Of a stretch of 29,148 bases of DNA, positions 1 through 7,969 are shown piece after piece (position 1 is the first letter of the stretch; each line of letters opens with the position of its first letter). This DNA comes from an uncultured Mollicutes bacterium (GTDB lineage: Bacteria; Bacillota_I; Bacilli_A; RFN20; CAG-826): assembly GCA_900542595.1 (NCBI GenBank), contig UQOB01000007.1, positions 1-29,148 of the forward strand, written 5' to 3'. The translations under genes and the position numbers were made by a program. The notes under the pieces were generated by a model, which saw only the letters and a list, made by a program, of their open reading frames with translations, did no database searches and was not told where the DNA came from.

Positions 1-18
1 CTGTTTTTGTCATACAAA

Positions 19-939
19 TCAATTTTTACTTGATTTATTAATAGTTAAATCCTCCCTTATATTATCCGCTAGAGCTTTATCTTTTTCGAGTTGGGCTTTC
101 AACTCCTCTAAACTCTTAAACTTTTGTTCATCACGGATAAAGGAAATAAATTCGACGTATACGGCGCTTCCATAAACTTCTTGGTTAAAGCCAAGTAAAT
201 GACATTCCACGATCGGCTCCGTAAGTTTTCCAATCGTCGGATTAACCCCGACATTGATGATACTTTTGTAGGGTCTGCCTCTTAAATAAACGAGCCCAAA
301 ATAGACCCCACTCTTTGGAAGAACATAAGGGTAATCCAAGGCTAAGTTCATAGTGGGGAACCCAATCTTCCTTCCGTTCTTAAGTCCTTCAACAACTTTT
401 CCCTTAATTTCATAATATCGACCAAGGTATTGCGAAGCTTTTTTGATATTTCCTTTTTCGATTTCTTGCTTAATAACGTAAGAAGATACTTTACTCCCAT
501 CGATATACTTTAAGGGGACAACTTCGGTTTTAACTTTTTCTTTTAAGGTCGTGACGTTACCCGCTCCATTTTTACCGTAAGTAAAGTCTTCCCCGACTAC
601 CACCTCTTTCACTTTAAGAGGAAGAATAATCCTTTCGATAAATTCATCAGGGGATAATGCGAGGAAGTTTTGATCGATTTCTTTCGTTAAGACGTAATCA
701 ATCCGGTAATAATGGCTGAAACGAATTTTATCTTCAAGACCGGTTATAACTTTCTTATCACCGCTAAAAAAGGAATGAATATCGTTCTTAAATAACAGTA
801 TCACGGTCCCTCTTGTTTCCAGCTCTCTCGCTCTAAAAATTAAGGCCTGGTGGCCCTTATGAAAGCCGTCAAAATTTCCGAGGAGAAGCGTTAAGCCTTC
901 CGGGACAGGTTGCTTTTGATCTAAATCAATAATTTCCAT
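19..939 (-). CDS. ribF: Bifunctional riboflavin kinase / FMN adenylyltransferase
   Basis: The enzyme phosphorylates riboflavin to FMN and then adenylates FMN to FAD in the cytoplasm. With the start used here (306 aa), the N-terminal nucleotidyltransferase domain shows GNFDGFHKGH at residues 21-30, carrying the HxGH signature, and a second conserved stretch around GEDFTYGKNGAGN (116-128). The C-terminal riboflavin kinase domain follows, with NGRKIGFPTMN (188-198). Length is normal for the family. I chose the ATG at 939 because it overlaps the truB stop in a TAATG junction and has an AAGGGGG ribosome-binding site about 8 bases upstream. An in-frame ATG at 960 would add seven residues but has no such site. 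It is the last gene seen of the nusA-infB cluster and is translationally coupled to truB. Confidence 0.96.
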   Translation of the reverse strand: MEIIDLDQKQPVPEGLTLLLGNFDGFHKGHQALIFRARELETRGTVILLFKNDIHSFFSGDKKVITGLEDKIRFSHYYRIDYVLTKEIDQNFLALSPDEFIERIILPLKVKEVVVGEDFTYGKNGAGNVTTLKEKVKTEVVPLKYIDGSKVSSYVIKQEIEKGNIKKASQYLGRYYEIKGKVVEGLKNGRKIGFPTMNLALDYPYVLPKSGVYFGLVYLRGRPYKSIINVGVNPTIGKLTEPIVECHLLGFNQEVYGSAVYVEFISFIRDEQKFKSLEELKAQLEKDKALADNIREDLTINKSSKN

Positions 940-1784
940 TAAAAGAGCCCCCTTTTGCATAGATATTGGGAATTTTCTTTGACGTAATACGCGAATGGTG
1001 AACCTTGATAAGTGATAATGACTTCATCTTTATCACTCTTTAAGTTTAAAGGTTTTCCATCCATCACGTGTTTTTTAAGCACATCATTAATTTCAATGAT
1101 GTCATAGTCTTTCTTAAGATAATTAACAGGATTTAAAGAATCTTCTAAAGCGATATCTTCTTTCTTCTTACTGTCTTTAAGAGAGAAAGGGCCAATCGAT
1201 AATCTCTTTAAAGAAGTTAAGTGACCAACAGTGCCAAGATATTCCGCAAAAGTTTCACCCAGCGACCTCACATACGTTCCTTCTTTCACGTCACAGAAGA
1301 ACTTAATTTCGTTATGGTTGAAGGAAAGAATACCAAACTTTCTTACTTCGATTTCTCTCGGTTTTCTTTCTACTTCAATCCCCTTTCTCGCTAGTTTATA
1401 TAAGGGTTTTCCGTCCTTCTTTAAGGCGGAATACATGGGAGGAACTTGGCTTTTAATTAGAAGCATCTTCTTAGAAGCTTCTTCTAACATTTCTTTCGTA
1501 ATTGTTGGGGCTTCTTTTCTTTCAATCACAACCCCTTCTTTATCTAAGGTATCGGTCTTTTCTCCTAGCTTCAGCACTGCTTCATAGGTTTTAAAACTGC
1601 TATCGAGATATGGTAAGAGCTTGGTCATCTTTCCGATCGCGATTACTAAAAGGCCTTCCGCGAAAGGGTCGAGGGTTCCTAAGTGCCCCACTCTTTTAAT
1701 TTGGAACTTCCTTTGGAGATAATTATCGACGTCCCGCGATGTTTCTCCTTCAGTTTTATAAAGCGACAGTAGCCCGTAATCCAT
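939..1784 (-). CDS. truB: tRNA pseudouridine-55 synthase
   Basis: TruB isomerises U55 in the T-loop of most tRNAs. The signature GHLGTLDPFAEG lies at residues 33-44, giving catalytic Asp39 and conserved His34 at the usual five-residue spacing. At 281 aa it is slightly short, as in many Firmicutes. In related bacteria the order is rbfA-truB-ribF in one operon. Here a gene on the opposite strand separates truB from rbfA, so truB needs its own promoter. There is no Shine-Dalgarno sequence before the ATG, but TATAAT on the minus strand (1797-1792) ends 7 bases before the start codon. That predicts a leaderless or nearly leaderless transcript (inference). The stop overlaps the ribF start (TAATG). 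Confidence 0.95.
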   Translation of the reverse strand: MDYGLLSLYKTEGETSRDVDNYLQRKFQIKRVGHLGTLDPFAEGLLVIAIGKMTKLLPYLDSSFKTYEAVLKLGEKTDTLDKEGVVIERKEAPTITKEMLEEASKKMLLIKSQVPPMYSALKKDGKPLYKLARKGIEVERKPREIEVRKFGILSFNHNEIKFFCDVKEGTYVRSLGETFAEYLGTVGHLTSLKRLSIGPFSLKDSKKKEDIALEDSLNPVNYLKKDYDIIEINDVLKKHVMDGKPLNLKSDKDEVIITYQGSPFAYYVKENSQYLCKRGLF

Positions 1785-1791
1785 AAAAGAA

Positions 1792-1799
1792 ATTATAAT
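1792..1799. promoter_or_regulatory. Symmetric -10 element shared by truB and ttcA
   Basis: ATTATAAT at 1792-1799 is a perfect palindrome in the 21-bp gap between two divergent genes. It reads TATAAT on both strands: 1794-1799 on plus and 1797-1792 on minus. Each copy lies about 7 bases from the ATG it faces (1806 and 1784), and neither gene has a Shine-Dalgarno site. I see no good -35 hexamer at 16-18 bp on either side. Bidirectional promoters built on symmetric -10 elements are known in bacteria; their use here is inference. Confidence 0.55.
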
Positions 1800-1805
1800 A
1801 TTTTT

Positions 1806-2873
1806 ATGCCGACGATTCGTAAAGTTTTAAGTTTAATTAGAAAAGCCGACCAAGACTTCGACCTCCTCCATAATGGTGACCGAGTCATCATTGGATTGTC
1901 AGGGGGCAAAGACAGTTTAGGGCTTCTTTATGCCTTAAGTTTATATCGCTTATACCAAAATAAGAATTTCACGATTCTCCCCGTCCATATCGATTTAGGG
2001 TTTAGAGAAACGCCTGATTACACCTTAATCAAAGAGTTCTGCGATAAGTTAAAGCTCCCTCTCTATATCGATGATAGCCGTTTTGTCTTCGATGTCCTTA
2101 AACGTGAACAAGGAAATAAGAACCATTTACCATGTTCCATCTGTTCCAGAATGAAAAAAGCCATCATGGCGAAAAAGATGCATGAACTGAAGGCTAATAA
2201 GGTTGCTTTCGCCCATCACGCAACTGACGCGGTAGAGACGCTCTTCATGAACATGATTCACGGAAGTCGAGTCAATACCTTTAGCCCGAAGATGGATTTA
2301 AAGAGGTCGGGTGTCACCTTTATTAGGCCTTTAATCTACGTTAAAGAAAATGATTTAGTGAGGTTAAGCGAAGAAGAAGGTTTCCCCAATATTCCTTCTT
2401 TCTGCCCAGCCGATAAACATACCGAACGCGAGAACGTTAAGAACTTCTTAAAAGAGATGTATAAAACCTTCCCCGAAGCGGAAAATAATTTCTTAAAGAT
2501 GCTGACGAACTATAAGCAGTTCTCTCTCTTTTTCGATACTTTAAGTTACCAAAATCCCTTTGACCAAGACTATGCTTTAAAACCCATGACCAATAAACCC
2601 TTAGAAGATAGTTTCTTAATCCTCCACCAGGGTCAAGAAGTTGGGACGATATCTTACAAATTCTTAGCGGCACATAAAGTTGTCATCTATAACGTTAAGG
2701 GTAAGAAAAAAGACCGGATTATGGCCTTTAAACAACTTGAACGTCATCTCAGCCAAATCGCGGTCCCGGTGACGATAATCGCCCATGGCTTTAAAGACGA
2801 AAAACCGGAGCTCGGTTTAACTTTAACCAAGCCCCGGACTTATAGTAAGAAGATTTTAAAACCGATTAAATAA
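1806..2873 (+). CDS. ttcA: TtcA-family tRNA 2-thiocytidine synthetase-like ATP pyrophosphatase
   Basis: TtcA adenylates C32 of certain tRNAs and replaces oxygen with sulfur using an Fe-S cluster. The 355-aa protein has the PP-loop SGGKDS at residues 32-37, a CSIC pair (Cys110, Cys113), HHATD (137-141) and a third cysteine in FCPADKHTER (Cys200). These three cysteines match the cluster ligands of the TtcA type and distinguish it from TilS. Residues from about 245 to 355 form a C-terminal extension beyond the usual TtcA core that I do not recognise. The gene lies on the plus strand inside an otherwise minus-strand operon and ends one base from the convergent rbfA stop. There is no Shine-Dalgarno sequence, and the -10 box ends 6 bases before the ATG, so leaderless translation is likely. 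Confidence 0.85.
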   Translation: MPTIRKVLSLIRKADQDFDLLHNGDRVIIGLSGGKDSLGLLYALSLYRLYQNKNFTILPVHIDLGFRETPDYTLIKEFCDKLKLPLYIDDSRFVFDVLKREQGNKNHLPCSICSRMKKAIMAKKMHELKANKVAFAHHATDAVETLFMNMIHGSRVNTFSPKMDLKRSGVTFIRPLIYVKENDLVRLSEEEGFPNIPSFCPADKHTERENVKNFLKEMYKTFPEAENNFLKMLTNYKQFSLFFDTLSYQNPFDQDYALKPMTNKPLEDSFLILHQGQEVGTISYKFLAAHKVVIYNVKGKKKDRIMAFKQLERHLSQIAVPVTIIAHGFKDEKPELGLTLTKPRTYSKKILKPIK

Positions 2874-2874
2874 A

Positions 2875-3234
2875 TCAGTCGTTATTGAACTTATCGAGTT
2901 CGTCTTTTTCCCGTTTTAAGGCGGCATCTAAAGCGTCTAATCTCGCGGATTGTTCGTCTAAGATAAAGATTAATTCTGGTACCTTATAAACATCTAACCT
3001 CTGGCTGAGCTTTTTCCTAACTACACCCTTCACTCTTTGGAGTTCTTCGAAGTTTTGTTCCGGATACTTGCTCCCTAAGAAAGTGACATAGATTTTTGCG
3101 ATCGAGTGGTCGTTATTTACTTCCACATCGTTGACCACGCAGAAGCCGAGGTGTTTATTCTTCAGCTCCATCTGGACGATTTCGGCGATATTCTTGTAGA
3201 TTAAGGTCTTTAACCGTTCACTTCTATTGGCCAT
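2875..3234 (-). CDS. rbfA: 30S ribosome-binding factor A
   Basis: RbfA is a small KH-fold factor that binds the 30S subunit and assists late 16S rRNA maturation, especially in the cold. The 119-aa sequence has the family layout: N-terminal MANRSERLKTLIYKNIAEIV helix, a central strand region with IAKIYVTFLG, a basic RVKGVVRKKLSQRL helix and a C-terminal PELIFILDEQSARLDAL segment. Its ATG overlaps the infB stop (TAATG), so it is translationally coupled to infB. It ends in TGA, which shows that TGA is a stop in this organism. The gene is convergent with the ttcA-type gene, with a single base between the two stop codons and no visible terminator. Confidence 0.93.
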   Translation of the reverse strand: MANRSERLKTLIYKNIAEIVQMELKNKHLGFCVVNDVEVNNDHSIAKIYVTFLGSKYPEQNFEELQRVKGVVRKKLSQRLDVYKVPELIFILDEQSARLDALDAALKREKDELDKFNND

Positions 3235-5084
3235 TATTCTTTATCCACCATTTCAAAACCTTCGATGAGGTCTTTTTCTTTGATGTCGTTATAACCGCTG
3301 ATGGTGATACCGCATTCGTAGCCTTGTTTTACTTCATGGACGCTATCTTTAAAGCGTTGAAGTGACCCGATAGTGCCGGTATAGATAACCGCACCATCGC
3401 GGATTAAACGGCATTTGGTCCCGACTTTGAGGTAGCCATCTTGGACGTAAGATCCGGCGACGACCCCGACGTGGGTGATTTTAAAGATGTGTCTCACTTC
3501 CGCTTGCCCGGTGATCTTTTCCACTTGTTCGAGCTTAATTTGTCCTTTGATCAGGCTTTGAAGTTCATCTAAGAGTTCATAGATGATTTGGTGGGTTCTA
3601 ATTTCCACCCCGCGTTCTTTACTGAGTTCCCGAATTCTTGAATCCGGACGGATATTAAAGCCGTAGATGACAGCGTTACTGGCGCTCGCAAGGTTAACAT
3701 CGTTTTCACTGATGGCCCCCGCGTGGGCTTCTAAGACTTTCACTTGGACTTTATCGTTACTTAATTTGATAGCGCTCGCTTTTAAAGCTTCCGCGCTCCC
3801 TTCGGTATCGGCTTTGATAATCAAATTAATATTGACCGCCTTGCCTTCGGTGATAAAGCTATTTAAATCATTGAGCGATAAGGTCATCTTACCGCTTTGT
3901 TCTTTGTTCTTCTTTTCTAAGGCTCTTTGATAAGCGATTTCTTTCGCTTCTTTTTCGGTTGGGAAGGCCATGAAACGGTCGCCTGCCATCGGAACGCTGC
4001 TTAAGCCGATAACACTGACAGGCGTTGAGGGAGGTGCACTATGGACCACTTCCCCGTGGTCATTGACCATTCTTCTAATTTTCCCGAAGATTTCCCCGAC
4101 GACGACGTAGTCGCTGCTCTTGAGCGTCCCGTTTTGAATTAAGAGAGTGGCTTTCGGACCTTGTCCCTTATCGAGATTCGCTTCTAAGACGGTCCCAATC
4201 GCGTATCTCTTAGGATTCGCTTTCAGTTCCATCATTTCCGCTTTTAAACAGACAGCTTCCAGTAAATCATCGATTCCTTGGCCAGTTTTCGCCGAAACAG
4301 GGACAAACATCGTATCGCCACCGTAGGTTTCACTGACGATTTCATGGGCTAAGAGTTGTTCTTCAACTTTTCTCATATTAGCCCCGGGTTTATCCATCTT
4401 ATTGACCGCCACGATGATTTGGCTATTGGCTGCTTTGGCGTGGTCAATGGCTTCTAAGGTCTGCGGCATGACGCCGTCATCGGCCGCGACAACGAGGATA
4501 ACAATATCGGTGACACTAGCGCCTCTCGCTCTCATCGCGGTAAATGCCGCGTGCCCTGGAGTGTCGATGATGGTGATCTTTTGCCCTTTATAGACTTTTT
4601 GATAAGCCCCGATGGCTTGGGAAATGCCGCCAGCTTCGTTTTCGGCGACGTGGCTATTTCTAATCGCATCGATGATGCTGGTCTTACCGTGGTCGACGTG
4701 GCCCATGACAGTGACGACCGGGGGACGGGTGACTAAGTCTTTTTGATCATCTTCGACTTTTAAATCTTCGAAGTGACTAGCTTCGACATTTTCTTCTTTC
4801 TTAAAGTCATAGTTAAATTGTAAGCAGATGGTCCCGATCATTTCGTCATCGAGCATTTGATTGATGGTGACGGCTTTCCCTTGTAAAAAGAGGAATTTAA
4901 TGATTTGGTTGACCGGAACATTGATGGCTTTACTCAGTTCACTGACTGAGAGGGGCTTGCTATAGATAAAGACTCCCCCGTTGACTTTCGGGGCTTCGTT
5001 TTTTTTGGTCGATTGGAAGTTGCTAACCCGATCATTACTATCCGTGTTTCGCTTCTTCCCGTGATAATTGTTGTTCTTCTTCAT
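3234..5084 (-). CDS. infB: Translation initiation factor IF-2
   Basis: IF-2 is the GTPase that places initiator tRNA on the 30S subunit and promotes subunit joining. The 616-aa protein has a short lysine/asparagine-rich N-terminus, one IF2_N domain (about 43-93), the G domain with GHVDHGKT (128-135), DTPGH (174-178) and NKMD (228-231), and the C-terminal domains that bind fMet-tRNA. It is a short form, much smaller than the proteobacterial protein. The start at 5084 lies 47 bases inside the end of ylxQ, but it is supported by a GGAAGGAG ribosome-binding site 7 bases upstream. It is translationally coupled to rbfA downstream. Confidence 0.97.
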   Translation of the reverse strand: MKKNNNYHGKKRNTDSNDRVSNFQSTKKNEAPKVNGGVFIYSKPLSVSELSKAINVPVNQIIKFLFLQGKAVTINQMLDDEMIGTICLQFNYDFKKEENVEASHFEDLKVEDDQKDLVTRPPVVTVMGHVDHGKTSIIDAIRNSHVAENEAGGISQAIGAYQKVYKGQKITIIDTPGHAAFTAMRARGASVTDIVILVVAADDGVMPQTLEAIDHAKAANSQIIVAVNKMDKPGANMRKVEEQLLAHEIVSETYGGDTMFVPVSAKTGQGIDDLLEAVCLKAEMMELKANPKRYAIGTVLEANLDKGQGPKATLLIQNGTLKSSDYVVVGEIFGKIRRMVNDHGEVVHSAPPSTPVSVIGLSSVPMAGDRFMAFPTEKEAKEIAYQRALEKKNKEQSGKMTLSLNDLNSFITEGKAVNINLIIKADTEGSAEALKASAIKLSNDKVQVKVLEAHAGAISENDVNLASASNAVIYGFNIRPDSRIRELSKERGVEIRTHQIIYELLDELQSLIKGQIKLEQVEKITGQAEVRHIFKITHVGVVAGSYVQDGYLKVGTKCRLIRDGAVIYTGTIGSLQRFKDSVHEVKQGYECGITISGYNDIKEKDLIEGFEMVDKE

Positions 5085-5379
5085 AAGCGCTCCTTCCTTT
5101 TTCTTTTACGATTTTCGCGGTCTTGTTGTCCCTAATCCCGATGAAATGAATTTCGCTCTTCCCGAAGGGAAGCCCTAACTCATTAGAAGTAAAGATTTTT
5201 AGAATCTCTACTTCTCTATTTGTTAACTTGGTTAAGATCCGTTCACTTTCACCGCTGCTTAGGTCAGTTGGACAAATGACTAACGCGAGATGTTTTTCTT
5301 CTAAGACCTTATTTCCGATGGTGATTTTCCCACCTTTATATAAGAGGCCTAAGAAACCTAAGAACCGCTGTTTAAGCAC
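5038..5379 (-). CDS. ylxQ: YlxQ-type ribosomal L7Ae-family RNA-binding protein
   Basis: This small L7Ae/L30e-fold protein (113 aa) occupies the ylxQ position of the Gram-positive nusA operon. It has the expected order of basic N-terminal helix, LALVICPTDLS strand, IFTSNELGLPFGKSEIHFIGI segment and a short charged tail. The fold binds kink-turn RNA in relatives; the cellular role of YlxQ is not well defined. The start is GTG at 5379, preceded by GGAGGTG about 7 bases upstream, and it overlaps the end of ylxR by 8 bases. The 3' end overlaps infB by 47 bases, so ylxR, ylxQ and infB are tightly coupled. Confidence 0.85.
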   Translation of the reverse strand: MLKQRFLGFLGLLYKGGKITIGNKVLEEKHLALVICPTDLSSGESERILTKLTNREVEILKIFTSNELGLPFGKSEIHFIGIRDNKTAKIVKEKGRSAYEEEQQLSREEAKHG

Positions 5380-5632
5380 GAAGAAGCACCTCCACTTCTT
5401 CGTTGTTCAACGGTCTTTTTAAGGGTCGGAGAGGTTTCTTAAGGAGCTTAGAATCTTTTAAAGAATCTTTACTCACGTAATAACCTCTTCCATTTCCTTG
5501 ATAGTTCTCTTCCAGGTGAATAGTGTCGTTTATGACAACAAACCTCACTAAGCGACCCTTCGGATACTTTTTATGACTGAGAAGGCAGGTCCGATAATTA
5601 GCTTTACCGGTTATCATCGTCATAATATTCAT
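5372..5632 (-). CDS. ylxR: YlxR (RnpM) family RNA-binding protein
   Basis: YlxR is a small nucleic-acid-binding protein of the nusA operon, reported in Bacillus as a modulator of RNase P. The sequence has the family pattern: an N-terminal YRTCLLS segment, KKYPKGRLVRFV, then GNGRGYYVS and a basic tail. The start is uncertain because the 5' end has six in-frame ATG codons overlapping nusA. I chose 5632 because a GAGG lies 6 bases upstream, giving 86 aa. The earliest ATG (5659) would give 95 aa and the last (5617) 81 aa. It overlaps the nusA 3' end. Confidence 0.85.
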   Translation of the reverse strand: MNIMTMITGKANYRTCLLSHKKYPKGRLVRFVVINDTIHLEENYQGNGRGYYVSKDSLKDSKLLKKPLRPLKRPLNNEEVEVLLRA

Positions 5633-7355
5633 CATAGTCCTCGAGGTCGATATCATCATAGTTATCGTCGTAATCGAGGTTGCTTTCTTCCTTTTCGATC
5701 TCTTCGAGTTCTTCTTTGGTATAGATCGGCATCATATTCTGCGGCACTTCGCTGGGTTTAACCCGTTCAACTTCTTCGTCCGAGATATGGTGTGGCCGTT
5801 TCTTTTGGACCGGCTTCTTTTCACTCTTTTGAACTTTCGTATTCGCGAGTTCTTTTTCGAGATCTTCCAGCGTCTTCGTCGTCTTAACTTCTAAGGTTTC
5901 GACCGGTTTCTCTTTAACTTCTTCGGCCGGTTTCTTTTCCTTAACTTCTTCAACGACGGGCTTAGTTTCGGTCACCACCGGTTGTTTTTCAATAGTAGAA
6001 GTTTCTTCAATAGAAGTAACAACAGGAGCAGCTTCCCCTTCTTTTTGGGCTAAGGCTTCTTGTTCTTTCTTCTTTTCTAAGTCTTCTTTGCTCTTCTTTA
6101 AGAAATCGTCCCGTTGTTTTTGGACTTTCATTTCTTCTTCTTGGGCTTTAAGTTCATCGTAGGTGACGTAAACGATTTCGTCTTTCTTGGCTTCGCTTTC
6201 TTTGAGGATTCCGATATCCCAGCCCGTTAATTGCCTGGCTAACCGGACATTGACTCCCCGTTTCCCAAGAGCGGTACTGAAGTCATCATCCTTCACGATG
6301 ACGCTGACCTTTTTATTGTCTTCATCGAGGACATCGACCCCTAAGGCTTTGACGGGTTTTAAGCTATCAGCGACGTAGAGAAGAGGATTCACGCTATAAG
6401 GGATGATATCGATCTTTTCTTTTTCTTTCCCGTTACCGAGTTGGGCGACAATCTTTTGAATCCGGCTTCCACCTTGCCCGATACAGGCACCGGTGGCGTC
6501 GACATCGGGATTGGTGCTCATGACGCTGATTTTGCTCTTAATACCAGCTTCTCTCGCTACCCCTTTAATGAGGACGGTGCCATCGAAGATTTCATGGATT
6601 TCTTCTTCAAAGAGCCGTTTTAAGAACCCAGCGGAGCTTCTGGTTAATTCCACTTGGGCGCCTTTTCCATCGTCTTTCTTTTTGACTTCTTGGATGTAAA
6701 CACGGATTGGATCGCCCGCTCTAAACATTTCGTCCCCAATCATTTCCCGTTTACTAAGTTCGACTTTCGTTCGGCCGACATCGATTAAGCAGCCCTTGTC
6801 ATCGCACTTTTCAACGGTGCCAGTGATGAGTTCTCCGATATGGTCTTTGTAATATTCATAAAGGAGTCCACGTTCCGCTTCCACGATTCTCCCGTGGAGA
6901 AGCGACATAACCGCTTTCATGAAGGTCTTGGTCATATCGCTTAAAGAAGCATAAATCGGGTAATATTCCCCGAGCGTGATATGTTCTCCGGCTTCTTTAA
7001 CCTTGCTTAAAAGGATTTCTAAGTCGTGTTTCTTTTCTTTGTCTTTCTTGGTAAGACCGCTTAGTTCATCTTCGATATCTTCGATCTTAACTTCGTTTTC
7101 TTCTTCGGCGTCATCTTTGGTGATTTCGAGGTAGTCATCGGTGACATCTTCCACGACCGCTTTCAGTTGCGCTAAAGTGATAAAACCATTATCGAGATCG
7201 ATATCGACATAGACTTTCGCGTCTTCTCCCCCATCTAAGCTTTTGAGGAAGGCCTTTTCTAAGGCATCTTTGAGAGCGACGAAAATGGTTTCTTCGTCCA
7301 CCCCTTTCGCGACGCTTAATTCCGTGATCGCATTTTTGAAATTTTCAACATTCAT
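5604..7355 (-). CDS. nusA: Transcription termination/antitermination factor NusA
   Basis: NusA binds RNA polymerase and nascent RNA and modulates pausing, intrinsic termination and antitermination. In this 583-aa protein I see the polymerase-binding N-terminal domain (1 to about 165), an S1 domain (about 174-225, GTVEKCDDKGCLIDVG), KH1 (about 240-310, GACIGQGGSRIQ) and KH2 (about 315-385, LGKRGVNVRLARQLTGWDI). Two things are unusual. The N-terminal domain carries a charged insertion at about 82-122. After KH2 there is a low-complexity tail of nearly 200 residues, first K/E-rich and coiled-coil-like, then P/V/E/K-rich, ending in a strongly acidic Asp/Tyr stretch. The ATG at 7355 has GAGG about 10 bases upstream. 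Confidence 0.96.
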   Translation of the reverse strand: MNVENFKNAITELSVAKGVDEETIFVALKDALEKAFLKSLDGGEDAKVYVDIDLDNGFITLAQLKAVVEDVTDDYLEITKDDAEEENEVKIEDIEDELSGLTKKDKEKKHDLEILLSKVKEAGEHITLGEYYPIYASLSDMTKTFMKAVMSLLHGRIVEAERGLLYEYYKDHIGELITGTVEKCDDKGCLIDVGRTKVELSKREMIGDEMFRAGDPIRVYIQEVKKKDDGKGAQVELTRSSAGFLKRLFEEEIHEIFDGTVLIKGVAREAGIKSKISVMSTNPDVDATGACIGQGGSRIQKIVAQLGNGKEKEKIDIIPYSVNPLLYVADSLKPVKALGVDVLDEDNKKVSVIVKDDDFSTALGKRGVNVRLARQLTGWDIGILKESEAKKDEIVYVTYDELKAQEEEMKVQKQRDDFLKKSKEDLEKKKEQEALAQKEGEAAPVVTSIEETSTIEKQPVVTETKPVVEEVKEKKPAEEVKEKPVETLEVKTTKTLEDLEKELANTKVQKSEKKPVQKKRPHHISDEEVERVKPSEVPQNMMPIYTKEELEEIEKEESNLDYDDNYDDIDLEDYDEYYDDDNR

Positions 7356-7369
7356 TTTTTTATCCTCTT

Positions 7370-7828
7370 TTAGAATTCAATGGTAATTTTGCCCCGGTCA
7401 ATCGTGTTCACCGGAATGGTAATCTTTTGTTTTTTGCTTTTAACCTTCACTTCGATGGTCAGTTCATCATCCTTAACTTCTTTGATCGTTCCTGTTAAGT
7501 AGTTCTCCCCTTTATAGGGGTGACTTAAGTGAAGTTCGACGTACCGGTCGACATATTTTTCTAAGTGACTTAAGTCGAGCGGTTTTTCGATGCCGACACT
7601 GCTAACATCTAAGGTATAGCTCTCTTTGATCAAATCCTTTTCATCGAGCAAGGGGTTAATTATGTTGCTCGCTAGAATGATGTCATCGAGCGATAAAGGT
7701 TTCTCACTATCGAGAGTTAAGCCTAAAGTTAAACCCTCACTTCCCTTATAGAGTTTCACGTCAAACAAGGTGAAACCTTTCTCGAGAAGAGGTTGTTCCA
7801 ACAGGTGCCTAATATCTTCTTCTAACAT
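7370..7828 (-). CDS. rimP: Ribosome maturation factor RimP
   Basis: RimP assists early 30S assembly and is the usual first gene of the nusA operon. The 152-aa protein has the N-terminal alpha/beta domain (LEKGFTLFDVKLYKGSEG, then SLDDIILASNIINPLLDE), the conserved YTLDVSSVGIEKPL motif and a C-terminal SH3-like barrel (YVELHLSHPYKGENYLTGTI onward). The start has a perfect AAGGAGG 5 bases upstream. It is separated from nusA by only 14 bases. A 141-bp leader with several hairpins lies upstream. Confidence 0.95.
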   Translation of the reverse strand: MLEEDIRHLLEQPLLEKGFTLFDVKLYKGSEGLTLGLTLDSEKPLSLDDIILASNIINPLLDEKDLIKESYTLDVSSVGIEKPLDLSHLEKYVDRYVELHLSHPYKGENYLTGTIKEVKDDELTIEVKVKSKKQKITIPVNTIDRGKITIEF

Positions 7829-7848
7829 TATTACCTCCTTACAAAGGA

Positions 7849-7956
7849 AAGAGTGGCCTAAGCCACCCTTAAAATACTTTTGGTCGCGCAGAGCCTATCC
7901 CAGGATCTTCTGCGTATAAAGTTTATGTGAAGTCTCACTCTTTTTCAAGAGGGACT
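7849..7956 (-). promoter_or_regulatory. Structured leader of the rimP-nusA operon (three hairpins)
   Basis: Between degV and rimP the minus strand can form three successive hairpins. The first, at 7956-7931, has an imperfect stem AGTC/GACT and CTCTT/AAGAG closed by a GAAA tetraloop. The second, at 7914-7887, has the stem CGCAGA/TCTGCG with a 16-base loop. The third, at 7870-7849, has nine pairs AAGGGTGGC/GCCACTCTT with a TTAG loop. The last is followed by a short pyrimidine run (TCCTTT) and then the rimP ribosome-binding site, so it could act as an attenuator or partly hide that site. It could instead include the degV terminator. I see no strong promoter in the gap. Function is inferred. Confidence 0.45.
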
Positions 7957-7969
7957 ACACCCCCTCCCC

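Noticed and set aside
2875..2877. Possible Mollicutes code 4 (TGA as tryptophan)
   Set aside because: rbfA ends at the expected length with TGA, and tryptophans in the genes are encoded without need for TGA.
7849..7870. GGGTGG in the rimP leader as a T-box antiterminator
   Set aside because: The following bases do not match the T-box consensus (ACCGCG expected), the motif is simply one side of a hairpin, and the gene is not an aminoacyl-tRNA synthetase or amino acid gene.
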